Notes: a model not told the origin generated them from the letters alone. Positions 1 through 9,220 are shown, counted from the stretch's first letter. The stretch: 10,184 nt of DNA from an uncultured Collinsella sp. (GCA_902493615.1 CABUQK010000070.1:1-10184), one strand, 5' to 3'. A program made the numbers and translations.

Positions 1-287
1 ATGGAGTTGCGGACCTGCTCAAAGGCGCGGCCGGCGGCAAACATGGCAAAGCTGCTCGCGAAGGCGACGCGGCCGGTGGTCGCGATACCGGCGGCAACAC
101 CCATCAGGTTGCTCTCGGCGATGCCCACATCGAAGAAGCGGTCGGGGCAAGCGGCCTTAAACTTACCGGTCTGCGTGGCGGCGGCCAGGTCGGCGTCGAG
201 GACCACAAAGTCATCGTGCTCGTTGGCGAGCTCGACGAGGGCCTCGCCGTAGCTTACACGCGTGGCGATTTTCTTGACGTCTGCCAT
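1..287 (-). CDS. Transketolase, C-terminal subunit (partial, N-terminal 95 residues)
   Basis: This is the second half of a split transketolase, which moves two-carbon ketol units between sugar phosphates in the cytoplasmic non-oxidative pentose phosphate pathway. The visible residues belong to the pyrimidine-binding (Pyr) domain. The segment DVGIAESNLMGVAAGIA carries the conserved glutamate (E58 here) that in this family activates the thiamine diphosphate aminopyrimidine ring. The ATG at 287 lies one base after the TAG of the N-terminal subunit. A GGAG inside the end of that gene sits about 7 nt before it, so the two are translationally linked and should be made in equal amounts. The gene runs off the left edge, so the rest of the Pyr domain and the C-terminal domain are not seen. 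A 1-deoxyxylulose-5-phosphate synthase or dehydrogenase E1 beta chain is less likely given the partner gene. Confidence 0.93.
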   Translation of the reverse strand, partial: MADVKKIATRVSYGEALVELANEHDDFVVLDADLAAATQTGKFKAACPDRFFDVGIAESNLMGVAAGIATTGRVAFASSFAMFAAGRAFEQVRNS

Positions 288-288
288 C

Positions 289-1119
289 CTAGAGCTCCTC
301 TCCGGCGGCCGTGAGCTCTGCCATGGCCTGCTCAAACTGTTCATCGTTGGGGGCTTTGCCGTGCCAACCAACCTGGTTCTCCATAAAGGACACGCCCTTG
401 CCCTTCAGGGTCTCGGCGATAATGGCGGTCGGCTGCCCCTTGGTGGCGCGGGCCTCGGCAAAGGCGGCGCGGATCTGATCGAAATCGTTGCCGTCGGCAA
501 GCTCCACCACGTGGAACTTAAAGGCACGGAACTTGTCGGCGAGCGGCATGGGGTCGTTGACCTCCTCGACGGGACCGTCGATCTGCAGGCCGTTGTGGTC
601 GACGATCACGCAGAGATTGTCGAGCTGCTGGTTGCCGGCAAACATAGCGGCCTCCCAGACCTGGCCCTCCTCGCTCTCGCCATCGCCCAGCAGGGCGTAG
701 GTGCGATAGTCGTCGCCCCAGTGCTTGGCGGCAACGGCCATGCCCACGGCGGCGGAGATGCCCTGACCGAGCGAGCCGGTGGACATGTCAACGCCCGGGG
801 TGTCGTTCATGTTGGGATGACCCTGCAGGTGGCTGCCAATATGGCGCAGCGTCTCGAGGTCCTCCTTGGGGAAGAACCCGCGCTCGGCGAGCACGGCGTA
901 CAGGCCCGGAGCGCAGTGGCCCTTGGAAAGCACAAAGCGATCGCGGTCGGCCTTGCGGGGATCGGCCGGGTCGACGTTCATTTCCTCAAAGTACAGATAG
1001 GTCATGATGTCGGCAGCGCCGAGCGAACCGCCCGGATGGCCGGACTTGGCAGCGTGCACGCCGGTGACGATGCCCTTCCTTACCTCGTTGGCAACCTTTT
1101 TGAGCTCTTCGTCGCTCAT
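289..1119 (-). CDS. Transketolase, N-terminal (thiamine diphosphate-binding) subunit
   Basis: A 276-residue protein carrying the pyrophosphate-binding domain of transketolase. Residues matching known transketolase sites are visible: H28 in SGHPGG, H68 in SKGHCAPGLY, H101 in QGHP, the GSLGQG loop at 115-120, and the thiamine/Mg motif starting GDGESEEGQ at 145. The Mg ligands would be D146 and N176, 30 residues apart as in E. coli transketolase. The length is that of the separate N-terminal subunit found in many Firmicutes, Actinobacteria and Archaea, not a truncation of the roughly 660-residue single-chain enzyme. The start is supported by GGAAGG 4 nt upstream of the ATG. It is followed after one base by the C-terminal subunit. 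The 207 bases upstream hold an AT-rich stretch (about 1205-1260) that probably contains its promoter, though I could not assign convincing hexamers. Confidence 0.95.
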   Translation of the reverse strand: MSDEELKKVANEVRKGIVTGVHAAKSGHPGGSLGAADIMTYLYFEEMNVDPADPRKADRDRFVLSKGHCAPGLYAVLAERGFFPKEDLETLRHIGSHLQGHPNMNDTPGVDMSTGSLGQGISAAVGMAVAAKHWGDDYRTYALLGDGESEEGQVWEAAMFAGNQQLDNLCVIVDHNGLQIDGPVEEVNDPMPLADKFRAFKFHVVELADGNDFDQIRAAFAEARATKGQPTAIIAETLKGKGVSFMENQVGWHGKAPNDEQFEQAMAELTAAGEEL

Positions 1120-1326
1120 TGTGCCTTCCTTTCATCCTCATTAGACAAAATGCGCACGGCACAGAAGGTCGTCCCAACCCAGCCGCGATGCACGTACGTC
1201 CCTCATTATGCTGGAAACTGATGGCTTTACCAGACTTTTTATCATTATTTGAGCAATTGAGCAGGCAGAACCGCTGATGAAACGGTTTATCAATGTGAAC
1301 GTCTTTTGGATGGAACGCGGTCGACC

Positions 1327-2217
1327 CTACGCGTTAATGTCCTTAAAGCCCTCACCGAAGGTTTCCGTAACGTCGGCAACCGTCACGATGGCATGAGGAT
1401 CGCGCTCGCGCACAATGGTCTTGAGCGTATTGAGCTCGCGACGGCTCACGATGACCATAATCACCGGCTTCTCGGCGCCCGAATACATGCCGGTCGCCTT
1501 TAATTTGGTGCAGCCGCGGCCCAGACCATACATGATGTCGGCCGCGATATCGGGGAAGTTGTCCGAGATGATGAGTACCATACGACGCTTGTTGCCGCCA
1601 TCGACCACCGCATCGATCACATAGCCGCTAATCACCATCGAAAGTCCTGCGTACAGGGCATTTTCGAGCGAGAAGACCGGAGCCGATGCCGCGCATACGG
1701 CAACATCGATTGCCATAACGGTCGAGCCCACCGGCAGCGAGGTGTTACGCGAGATGATCTGGCCAATCGTGTCCGAGCCGCCGGTGTTGGCGCCGGCACG
1801 CAGCACCATGCCGTAACCGATGCCCGTAATAATGCCGCCCCACATAGCGGGAAGCATCAGGTCCGCATGCGCCAGAGGTGCTACAAACGGGGCGAACAGG
1901 TCGGTAAAGAAGCCCAGCAGCACAAAGCCCGTCGCCGTCTGCACCACGTAGAACATGCCGCCCTCGCGCATGACGACCAGTAACAGCAAGGCGTTCATCA
2001 CAATGGTCTGGATACCGACGGGAAGCGACACGCCTCGCGCCGCACCGAGGGCCTGGATGATAGTCGCAAGGCCTGTGACGCCACCGGCGGCAAGGCCGTT
2101 GGGAATCAAAAACAGGTCGGTCGCGATGGCGGCCAAGGCGCACCCAAACATGATCTGGGGCAGATCGTGAAAGAAGTTCATCGAAAGAATGCGCTTGATG
2201 TCCAGACGATATGCCAT
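1327..2217 (-). CDS. YitT family membrane protein with C-terminal DUF2179 domain
   Basis: A 296-residue integral membrane protein of the YitT family, whose substrate is unknown. Hydrophobic segments lie at roughly residues 20-38, 44-60, 66-84, 88-112, 122-140, 165-183 and 187-205. The family signature RAGANTGGSDTIGQIISR is at 140-157. The C-terminal part (about 212-292, containing GCTKLKATGMYSG and the RDPHAIVTVADV segment) is the soluble DUF2179 domain. I chose the ATG at 2217 because GAGGGAGG lies 4 nt before it and the family's N-terminus begins there. An upstream in-frame extension to 2445 would run into prfB and cross a terminator hairpin. The gene lies 166 bases after prfB, with several hairpins between. 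No clear terminator follows its TAG, so some transcription may continue into the transketolase genes. Confidence 0.9.
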   Translation of the reverse strand: MAYRLDIKRILSMNFFHDLPQIMFGCALAAIATDLFLIPNGLAAGGVTGLATIIQALGAARGVSLPVGIQTIVMNALLLLVVMREGGMFYVVQTATGFVLLGFFTDLFAPFVAPLAHADLMLPAMWGGIITGIGYGMVLRAGANTGGSDTIGQIISRNTSLPVGSTVMAIDVAVCAASAPVFSLENALYAGLSMVISGYVIDAVVDGGNKRRMVLIISDNFPDIAADIMYGLGRGCTKLKATGMYSGAEKPVIMVIVSRRELNTLKTIVRERDPHAIVTVADVTETFGEGFKDINA

Positions 2218-2221
2218 GCTG

Positions 2222-2229
2222 CCTCCCTC
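2222..2229 (-). promoter_or_regulatory. Shine-Dalgarno sequence of the yitT-family gene
   Basis: GAGGGAGG on the minus strand, 4 nt before the ATG at 2217. It fixes the start of the YitT-family gene and directly abuts the T-run of a terminator-like hairpin, so ribosome binding and that hairpin are very close together on the transcript. Confidence 0.8.
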
Positions 2230-2259
2230 AAAAAAGCGCACCCCCAACGGATGCGCTTT
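2230..2259 (-). terminator. Intrinsic terminator-like hairpin between prfB and the yitT-family gene
   Basis: On the minus strand AAAGCGCA (complement of 2252-2259) pairs perfectly with TGCGCTTT (complement of 2233-2240). The stem can extend by UCC/GGG around a small GUUGG loop, and the hairpin runs into six T residues. It looks like the end of the secA-prfB transcript, but it finishes only 12 nt before the YitT start codon, so it may instead work as an attenuator for that gene. Its core nearly matches the rpmE terminator. Confidence 0.72.
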
Positions 2260-2286
2260 GAACTTCTTCTTGTATTCGATTCTACC

Positions 2287-2386
2287 GATTCGCCGGGCAA
2301 AAACCACCCCGCGACTGGTTTGTTCTGGATACAAAACCACCCTGTTCGGATGGTTAAATCCATTCCCACATAAACCAAGCGGTTTA
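2287..2386 (-). repeat. Cluster of overlapping AAACC/GGTTT hairpins after prfB
   Basis: Four short inverted repeats overlap here. TAAACC-N4-GGTTTA (2371-2386) includes the prfB stop codon. An 8-bp stem AACCATCC/GGGTGGTT with a 5-nt loop (2335-2355, one G-U pair) is followed by TTGT. A GGTTTTGT/ACAAACC pair shares an arm with it. AAACCA-N9-TGGTTT lies next. Neighbouring pairs compete for the same arms, so only some can form at once. They could be part of prfB termination, a structured leader of the YitT-family gene, or a dispersed intergenic repeat. Confidence 0.45.
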
Positions 2387-3531
2387 GGCAGATGGGTCCT
2401 CCGCGTCAGCATTGCCGGTGGCCCAACGATGGTAGCCAATAACAAACGGGTCTAGGTCGCCATCGTCAAGAACGGCCTCGACATTGCTGGTCTCCACGCC
2501 CGAGCGCAAATCCTTGACCATCTGGTACGGGTAGAGCACGTAACTGCGAATCTGGTTGCCAAAACCGATCGTGGTTTTGGGTCCGCGAATCTCATCGAGC
2601 GCCTCGGCGCGCTTCTCGAGCTCAATCTCGTACAGGCGAGCCTTGAGGATCTGCATGCACGCGGCCTTGTTCTGGATCTGGCTGCGCTCGTTTTGGCAGG
2701 TAACCACAATGCCGCTGGGAAAATGCGTCACGCGCACGGCGGAGTCGGTGGTGTTGACGCCCTGACCGCCCGGGCCGCTCGCGTGGTACACGTCCACGCG
2801 GATGTCGTCGGGACTGATCTCGATGTCGATATCATCGGGAAGCACGGGGATGACCTCAACGCCGGCAAACGTGGTCTGGCGGCGCTTCTTGTCGTCGGTG
2901 GGGCTAATGCGCACCAAGCGGTGGACACCGGCCTCGGCGCGCAGCATGCCAAATGCATCCTTGCCCTCGACGGTAAAGGTCGCGCGGTCGATGCCGATGA
3001 CCTCGGCCGCGGGACAGTCGTTGATGGTGACCTTCCAGCCGCGACGCTGGCAGTACTTCATGTACATCTTAAAGAGCATGAAGGTCCAGTCCTGGGCCTC
3101 CAGACCACCCTGTCCGGGCTTGATGGTCACAATGGCATCGCCGTGATCGAACTCACCGGTAAACCAGCTCGAAAGCTCAAGCTCATCGATGGCACGGGAC
3201 AGGCGCTCAGCCGTGACTGTAGCCTCCTCGCGAAGGGCGGCGGCGTCGGGGTCATCCCCCATCTCCTCGGCAAGCTCCAGCGCGGCGCGGGCATCGGAAA
3301 GCTCGCCGCGCGCGGTGTCCACGGCAGCGATATCTTCCTTGGTGCGCGCGATTTCCTCCATGGTGGCACGGGCGGCGTCGGCGTCATCCCAAAAGCCGGG
3401 GGCCACGCTTTTGGCCTCGAGCTCGGTCACGCGGGTACGCTTCTCGTCCAAGTGGAGATACGACTCGACCTCGCCGAGCCGGTCCGCAAACGCGTCCAGC
3501 TCGGCGGGCGTTACCTCTAAAGCCTCAGCCA

Positions 3532-3532
<1 letters not shown>
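2384..3532 (-). CDS. prfB: Peptide chain release factor 2 (RF2)
   Basis: A 382-residue class I release factor that recognises stop codons (UAA and UGA in the classical enzyme) and triggers peptide release on the ribosome. An N-terminal helical region (about 1-125) precedes the PCRF and peptidyl-hydrolase domains. The catalytic GGQ is at 255-257 in ASGPGGQGVNTTDSAVR. The recognition loop at 208-220 reads RISPTDDKKRRQT, so the classical SPF tripeptide is SPT (residues 210-212, Thr codon ACC). The C-terminal IRSYVLYPYQMVKDLR matches RF2. The autoregulatory +1 frameshift of many prfB genes is absent: the equivalent region (ESYLHLDEKR, 23-32) is read through in frame with no TGA. The start overlaps the secA stop as TAATG, with AGGAA about 6 nt upstream, so translation is probably coupled to secA. 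Confidence 0.96.
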
Positions 3533-6339
<2,807 letters not shown>

Positions 6340-6346
6340 GTGGTTT

Positions 6347-6351
6347 TCCTT
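6347..6351 (-). promoter_or_regulatory. secA: Shine-Dalgarno sequence deciding the secA start
   Basis: AAGGA on the minus strand, 7 nt before the ATG at 6339. It lies inside the reading frame that would begin at 6360, which argues for the shorter protein. Confidence 0.75.
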
Positions 6352-6468
6352 TTTGGCCATCGCCCACGCCGTGCAGCTGCGGGCGTGTTAAACACAGATG
6401 ATTGTACTTTAGCCAAACAAGGCGCGGCCTATACGGTCGACCTCGACCGCCACGTAATAACTATGACC

Positions 6469-6505
6469 AACCTGCCACAATGGGACAGGTTAATTTTGGC
6501 AGGTT
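6469..6505. repeat. AACCTG/CAGGTT inverted-repeat module (smaller)
   Basis: AACCTGCC (6469-6476) is complementary to GGCAGGTT (6498-6505), and its AACCTG also pairs with the nearer CAGGTT (6486-6491) inside GGGACAGGTT. The same word appears in the larger palindrome 31 bases to the right, giving five copies of an AACCTG-type motif in about 120 bases. It lies in the non-coding gap between rpmE and secA. Confidence 0.6.
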
Positions 6506-6535
6506 TTATCTGAGCAAACGCCGTCTCTCTGCCAT

Positions 6536-6602
6536 TTGGTGCAAACCAACCTGTCTCCTTCGCACCAATCTGGTGCCATGGGGACAGGTTAGTTTGCACC
6601 AA
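6536..6602. repeat. Long REP-like palindrome with nested hairpin
   Basis: Two 23-base arms (6536-6558 and 6580-6602) are inverted copies differing at 2 positions. They begin TTGGTGCAAAC and end in CCTGTCYCC. The 21-base centre holds a perfect small hairpin, GCACCA-ATC-TGGTGC (6562-6576), whose arm repeats the outer GCACCA word. There is no T-run, so it is not a standard terminator. It resembles a REP-type element or a large operator. No transposase is in the window, so any mobile origin is inference. Confidence 0.75.
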
Positions 6603-6606
6603 TAAA

Positions 6607-6644
6607 TAGAAAAGGGCCGCGCACCCAAACGGATGCACGGCCCT
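6607..6644 (-). terminator. Intrinsic terminator of rpmE
   Basis: On the minus strand a stem of about 14 pairs forms between the complements of 6634-6644 and 6613-6623, extended by UCC/GGG around a GUUU loop, and is followed by TTTCTATTT. One pair is G-U only when read on the minus strand (A-C on the plus strand), which supports the rpmE direction. It begins 36 bases after the rpmE stop. Its core, GCATCCGTTTGGGTGCGC, is nearly the same as in the hairpin before the YitT-family gene. Confidence 0.85.
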
Positions 6645-6680
6645 CATGCCATGAATGCGAGCGATTCCGCGGCGAGCTAT

Positions 6681-7106
6681 TTACTCAGCAGCCTCGGTGG
6701 TCTCGGCCTCGGCAGCGGCCTCCTCGACGGGAGCCTCTGCGGGAGCCTCGGCGGCCTGCTTGGCAGCCTCCTCGGCGAACTTAGCGGCACGCTTAGCCTT
6801 CTCGGCAGCCTTAGCCTCAGCGGCGGCCTTGCGAGCAGCCTCGGCCTCAGCAGCCTTGGCGGCCTTGGCAGCCTTGGCCTCCTCAGCCTTCTTGAGCTGG
6901 GCGGCAGCGGCGCCACCGAACTTGTCGGCGAAGCGCTGGACGCGTCCACCGGTGTCGACGAACTTCTGCTGGCCGGTGTAGAACGGGTGGCACTCGTTGC
7001 AAAGCTCGACCTTCATCTCGGACACGGTAGCGTGCGTCTTGAAGGTGTTGCCGCAGGAGCACGTCACCGTGCACTCGACATACTGGGGATGGATACCCTG
7101 CTTCAT
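6681..7106 (-). CDS. rpmE: 50S ribosomal protein L31 with Ala/Lys/Glu-rich C-terminal extension
   Basis: Residues 1 to about 65 are a standard zinc-type L31, which sits at the subunit bridge near the central protuberance of the 50S subunit. MKQGIHPQYVECTVTCSCGN starts it, the zinc ligands are C16, C18, C36 and C39, and HPFYTGQQKFVDTGGRVQRF follows. L31 normally ends near residue 70. Here about 75 more residues follow: first Lys/Ala/Glu repeats of the KAAKAAEAEAARKAAAEAK type, likely a charged helix, then an acidic Pro/Ala/Glu tail ending ETTEAAE. The frame is uninterrupted and a terminator follows the TAA, so this is not an assembly artefact of the stop. The start has AAGGAG 7 nt upstream. 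A structured leader precedes it, suggesting feedback control. Confidence 0.95.
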   Translation of the reverse strand: MKQGIHPQYVECTVTCSCGNTFKTHATVSEMKVELCNECHPFYTGQQKFVDTGGRVQRFADKFGGAAAAQLKKAEEAKAAKAAKAAEAEAARKAAAEAKAAEKAKRAAKFAEEAAKQAAEAPAEAPVEEAAAEAETTEAAE

Positions 7107-7184
7107 GGTAGGACTCCTTATTGGTCAGGCGCTGGTTACCGATCAGCGCATAAGGCGTCTTGGTTTCCGACCAAGACAACAAAC
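7107..7184 (-). promoter_or_regulatory. Candidate L31 ribosomal-protein leader RNA
   Basis: The 5' untranslated region of rpmE holds two perfect hairpins on the minus strand. Hairpin 1 is GTCTTGGT-CGGAA-ACCAAGAC (7157-7177). Hairpin 2 is GCGCTG-N9-CAGCGC (7129-7149). GACCAA (7121-7126), one base before the AAGGAG, is complementary to TTGGTC of hairpin 1 (7169-7174). This allows an alternative fold or pseudoknot that would reach the ribosome site. From memory, L31 leader RNAs have been proposed in several bacterial groups. I cannot confirm that this is one of those classes. Confidence 0.55.
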
Positions 7185-7190
7185 TCGGCT

Positions 7191-7219
7191 ATGGTACCAC
7201 GGCGCCGCGCGTCCCACAA
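7191..7219 (-). promoter_or_regulatory. Possible rpmE promoter
   Basis: On the minus strand TTGTGG (7214-7219) and TACCAT (7191-7196) are spaced by 17 bases, with 3/6 and 4/6 matches to the consensus. Transcription would start near 7184, just before the first leader hairpin, which is why I favour it over other weak matches. Confidence 0.35.
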
Positions 7220-7342
7220 AAGCTTCACGGTCTTTGTGCAACGCGGCGTGACCAACCGCAGCGGACACGCACCCTGTTGCCCCTTCTCCCATGTTGCAGA
7301 CGTGTAACGCCGCAGTAAGCACACCCCTTTTGGCGCCAGACA

Positions 7343-7365
7343 GGTACAATGATGAACACTGTACC
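7343..7365 (+). promoter_or_regulatory. Inverted repeat over a possible -10 box before the ACT gene
   Basis: GGTACA-N11-TGTACC is a perfect 6-base inverted repeat. It overlaps TACAAT (7345-7350), a fair -10 hexamer about 60 bases before the ACT-domain gene. I see no convincing -35. The arrangement suits a dimeric repressor site. The rest of the 306-base gap between rpmE and this gene holds the rpmE promoter and leader, and otherwise nothing I can name. Confidence 0.35.
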
Positions 7366-7412
7366 GTAGCGGAGCGCCCCGCGCGCGCCGCAACCACGCG
7401 AAAGGGTTTCCC

Positions 7413-7700
7413 ATGGCCGAGATCTCGTCCTCCCGCATCGTCATCACCGTCCTTGGCAAGAACCGCCCCGGCATCGTCGCCGGCGTCACCCGCGTTCTGG
7501 GCGAGGCCAACGTCGACATCCGCGACATCACACAGTCCATTATCGAGGACATCTTCACCATGACCATGCTGGCCGACACCGCCGAGTCCAAGCTCGACTT
7601 CGCCGAGCTGCAGAAGGCGCTGGCAGAGGCCGGCGAGCTTTCGGGCGTCAACGTGTCCATCCAGCGCGAGGACGTCTTTAACTTTATGTACCGCCTGTAG
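7413..7700 (+). CDS. Small ACT-domain protein (UPF0237 type)
   Basis: A 95-residue protein made of a single ACT fold, a ligand-binding domain that usually senses amino acids. The family pattern VLGKNRPGIVAGVTRVL (13-29) holds the ligand-loop glycines, followed by NVDIRDITQSIIEDIFTMTM. The C-terminus VFNFMYRL is typical of this group. Length is close to the roughly 90 residues usual for it. The ATG follows AAAGGG by 6 nt. In Firmicutes this family is usually encoded beside a UPF0210/PFL protein. Here the next gene is citrate synthase, 77 bases on, with no terminator between, so the two may be cotranscribed. A role in sensing an amino acid linked to citrate or glutamate metabolism is only inference. 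Confidence 0.9.
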   Translation: MAEISSSRIVITVLGKNRPGIVAGVTRVLGEANVDIRDITQSIIEDIFTMTMLADTAESKLDFAELQKALAEAGELSGVNVSIQREDVFNFMYRL

Positions 7701-7777
7701 CGAGCAAGCCGCTCGGGGCAGCTTGACGTCATATCGTCCAAGCGCGCGGCCCCAAAGCGGACCGGAGAGGAGCGCGC

Positions 7778-9196
7778 ATGGCCTACGACGCCAAGAAAAT
7801 CTACTACCGCTTCGACGATCACCTGAGCCGCCTGGTTCTGGATTACGAGGCGAGCCGTCAGATTTCGCCCGAAAGCGAAAACCTCTACCACGGCCTGCCG
7901 ACCGCCCCGTACGACGAGGACCTGTTCGTAGAGCACAACGTCAAGCGCGGCCTGCGCAATGCCGATGGCTCGGGCGTGGTCGCGGGTCTCACTCGTATCT
8001 CGGATGTGCACGGCTACAACAAGGTCGACGGCAAAGTCGTGCCCGATCAGGGCAAGCTCACGCTTCGTGGCTACAGCATCGAGGATCTGGTCAACAACGC
8101 CCAGGCCGAGAACCGCTACGGCTACGAGGAAGTCGCCTATCTGCTTATCACGGGTTCGCTGCCCAACAAGGAAGAGCTCGACGGCTTTTGCGAGCGCCTG
8201 GGCGCCTTTAGACATCTGAGCGACGAGTACGTTAAAGCGTTCCCTATGACCACGGTGTCGTCGAGCATCATGAACGTGCTCCAGCGCGCCGTACTGTTGC
8301 TCTACGCCTTCGATGCCGAACCAGACGTGATCACGCCCGAGCACGAAATCGACGTCGCCATTTCCATGCTCGCACGTCTCCCGCGCATCGCCGCCTTCGC
8401 ACACATGGCCTCGGTCGCCAAGCTTCGCGGCTCCGAGGTTCACGTGCCGCACCCCACGCCCGGTCTCTCCACCGCCGAGACCATCCTACAGGTCCTGCGC
8501 AGCGGCATGGCGTTCACCCGCGATGAGGCGATGCTGCTCGACGTTATGCTCATGCTGCATGCCGAGCACGGCGGCGGCAACAACTCCACCTTCGCTTGCC
8601 GCGTGCTGTCGTCTTCGGCCACCGACCCGTATTCCGCCTACGCCGCGGCTATCGGCTCGCTCAAGGGCCCGCGCCACGGCGGTGCCAATGCCAAGGTCGT
8701 GTCTATGCACGAGGACATCCGTGCGCATGTCTCCAATTGGGAGGACGAGGACGAGGTTGCGGCCTACCTGGGCAAGATTCTCGACAAGCAGGCCTTCGAC
8801 GGCACGGGTCTCATCTACGGTATGGGCCACGCCGTCTACACCCTGAGCGACCCGCGCGCCGAGGTCTGCCGCCACTACGCACGTTCGCTCGCTGCCAAGA
8901 AAGATCTGGGCGAGGAATTCGCTCTGATCGAGCGCATCGAGCGCCTGGCACCGCAGGTGATGCGCGACCACGGCATGACCAAGCCCATCTGCGCCAACAT
9001 CGACCTGTACACGGGCTTTATCTACAAGATGCTCGGCGTGCCCGAGACGCTCTTTACGCCGTTGTTCGCCGTCGCCCGCATGGCCGGCTGGTCGGCACAC
9101 CGCATGGAAGAGCTCTTCTGCGCGCACCGTATTATTCGCCCGGCCTATCGTCCGGTGATCGAGCCGCTGGAGTACAAGCCGCTCGCCGACCGCTAG
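7778..9196 (+). CDS. gltA: Citrate synthase
   Basis: Joins acetyl-CoA and oxaloacetate to give citrate in the cytoplasm. The 472-residue chain carries the family core: LRGYSIEDLV (96-105), MLHAEHGGGNNSTFACR (259-275), SLKGPRHGGAN (294-304), IYGMGHAVYTLSDPRAE (346-362) and NIDLYTG (407-413). The likely catalytic residues are H300, H351 and D409, matching His274, His320 and Asp375 of the pig enzyme. It is longer than the common bacterial form by an N-terminal stretch of about 40-50 residues rich in charged and aromatic residues. GGAGAGGAG lies 5 nt before the ATG, and a strong terminator follows the TAG. In an anaerobe its likely purpose is supplying 2-oxoglutarate for glutamate. A 2-methylcitrate synthase activity cannot be excluded from sequence, but no propionate genes are nearby. 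Confidence 0.94.
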   Translation: MAYDAKKIYYRFDDHLSRLVLDYEASRQISPESENLYHGLPTAPYDEDLFVEHNVKRGLRNADGSGVVAGLTRISDVHGYNKVDGKVVPDQGKLTLRGYSIEDLVNNAQAENRYGYEEVAYLLITGSLPNKEELDGFCERLGAFRHLSDEYVKAFPMTTVSSSIMNVLQRAVLLLYAFDAEPDVITPEHEIDVAISMLARLPRIAAFAHMASVAKLRGSEVHVPHPTPGLSTAETILQVLRSGMAFTRDEAMLLDVMLMLHAEHGGGNNSTFACRVLSSSATDPYSAYAAAIGSLKGPRHGGANAKVVSMHEDIRAHVSNWEDEDEVAAYLGKILDKQAFDGTGLIYGMGHAVYTLSDPRAEVCRHYARSLAAKKDLGEEFALIERIERLAPQVMRDHGMTKPICANIDLYTGFIYKMLGVPETLFTPLFAVARMAGWSAHRMEELFCAHRIIRPAYRPVIEPLEYKPLADR

Positions 9197-9220
9197 GACG
9201 CGGACCGTTATAGAACTCGA

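Noticed and set aside
1192..1199. Perfect 8-base palindrome ACGTACGT upstream of the transketolase genes
   Set aside because: Too short and isolated to call an operator without supporting half-sites.
262..1221. 319-codon open frame on the plus strand
   Set aside because: It is antisense to the transketolase N-terminal subunit, whose motifs are clear. Its composition is that of a reversed GC-rich gene, with no recognisable motifs.
1269..1287. AACCG-N9-CGGTT hairpin downstream of the YitT-family gene
   Set aside because: Only five pairs with a nine-base loop and no T-run, so it is not a believable terminator.
2178..2378. 66-codon minus-strand open frame before the YitT-family gene
   Set aside because: It overlaps the hairpin cluster, the terminator and the start of the YitT-family gene, and no ribosome site or motif supports it.
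3440..3470. Programmed +1 frameshift site in prfB
   Set aside because: The aligned position reads through in frame (YLHLDEK) without an in-frame TGA or slippery CTTTGA.
6429..6647. 72-codon minus-strand open frame in the rpmE-secA gap
   Set aside because: It is made of the palindromic repeat and the rpmE terminator stem, so the open frame is a by-product of the repeat.
7136..8452. 438-codon minus-strand open frame
   Set aside because: It crosses the rpmE leader, the ACT gene and half of citrate synthase in antisense and shows no domain.
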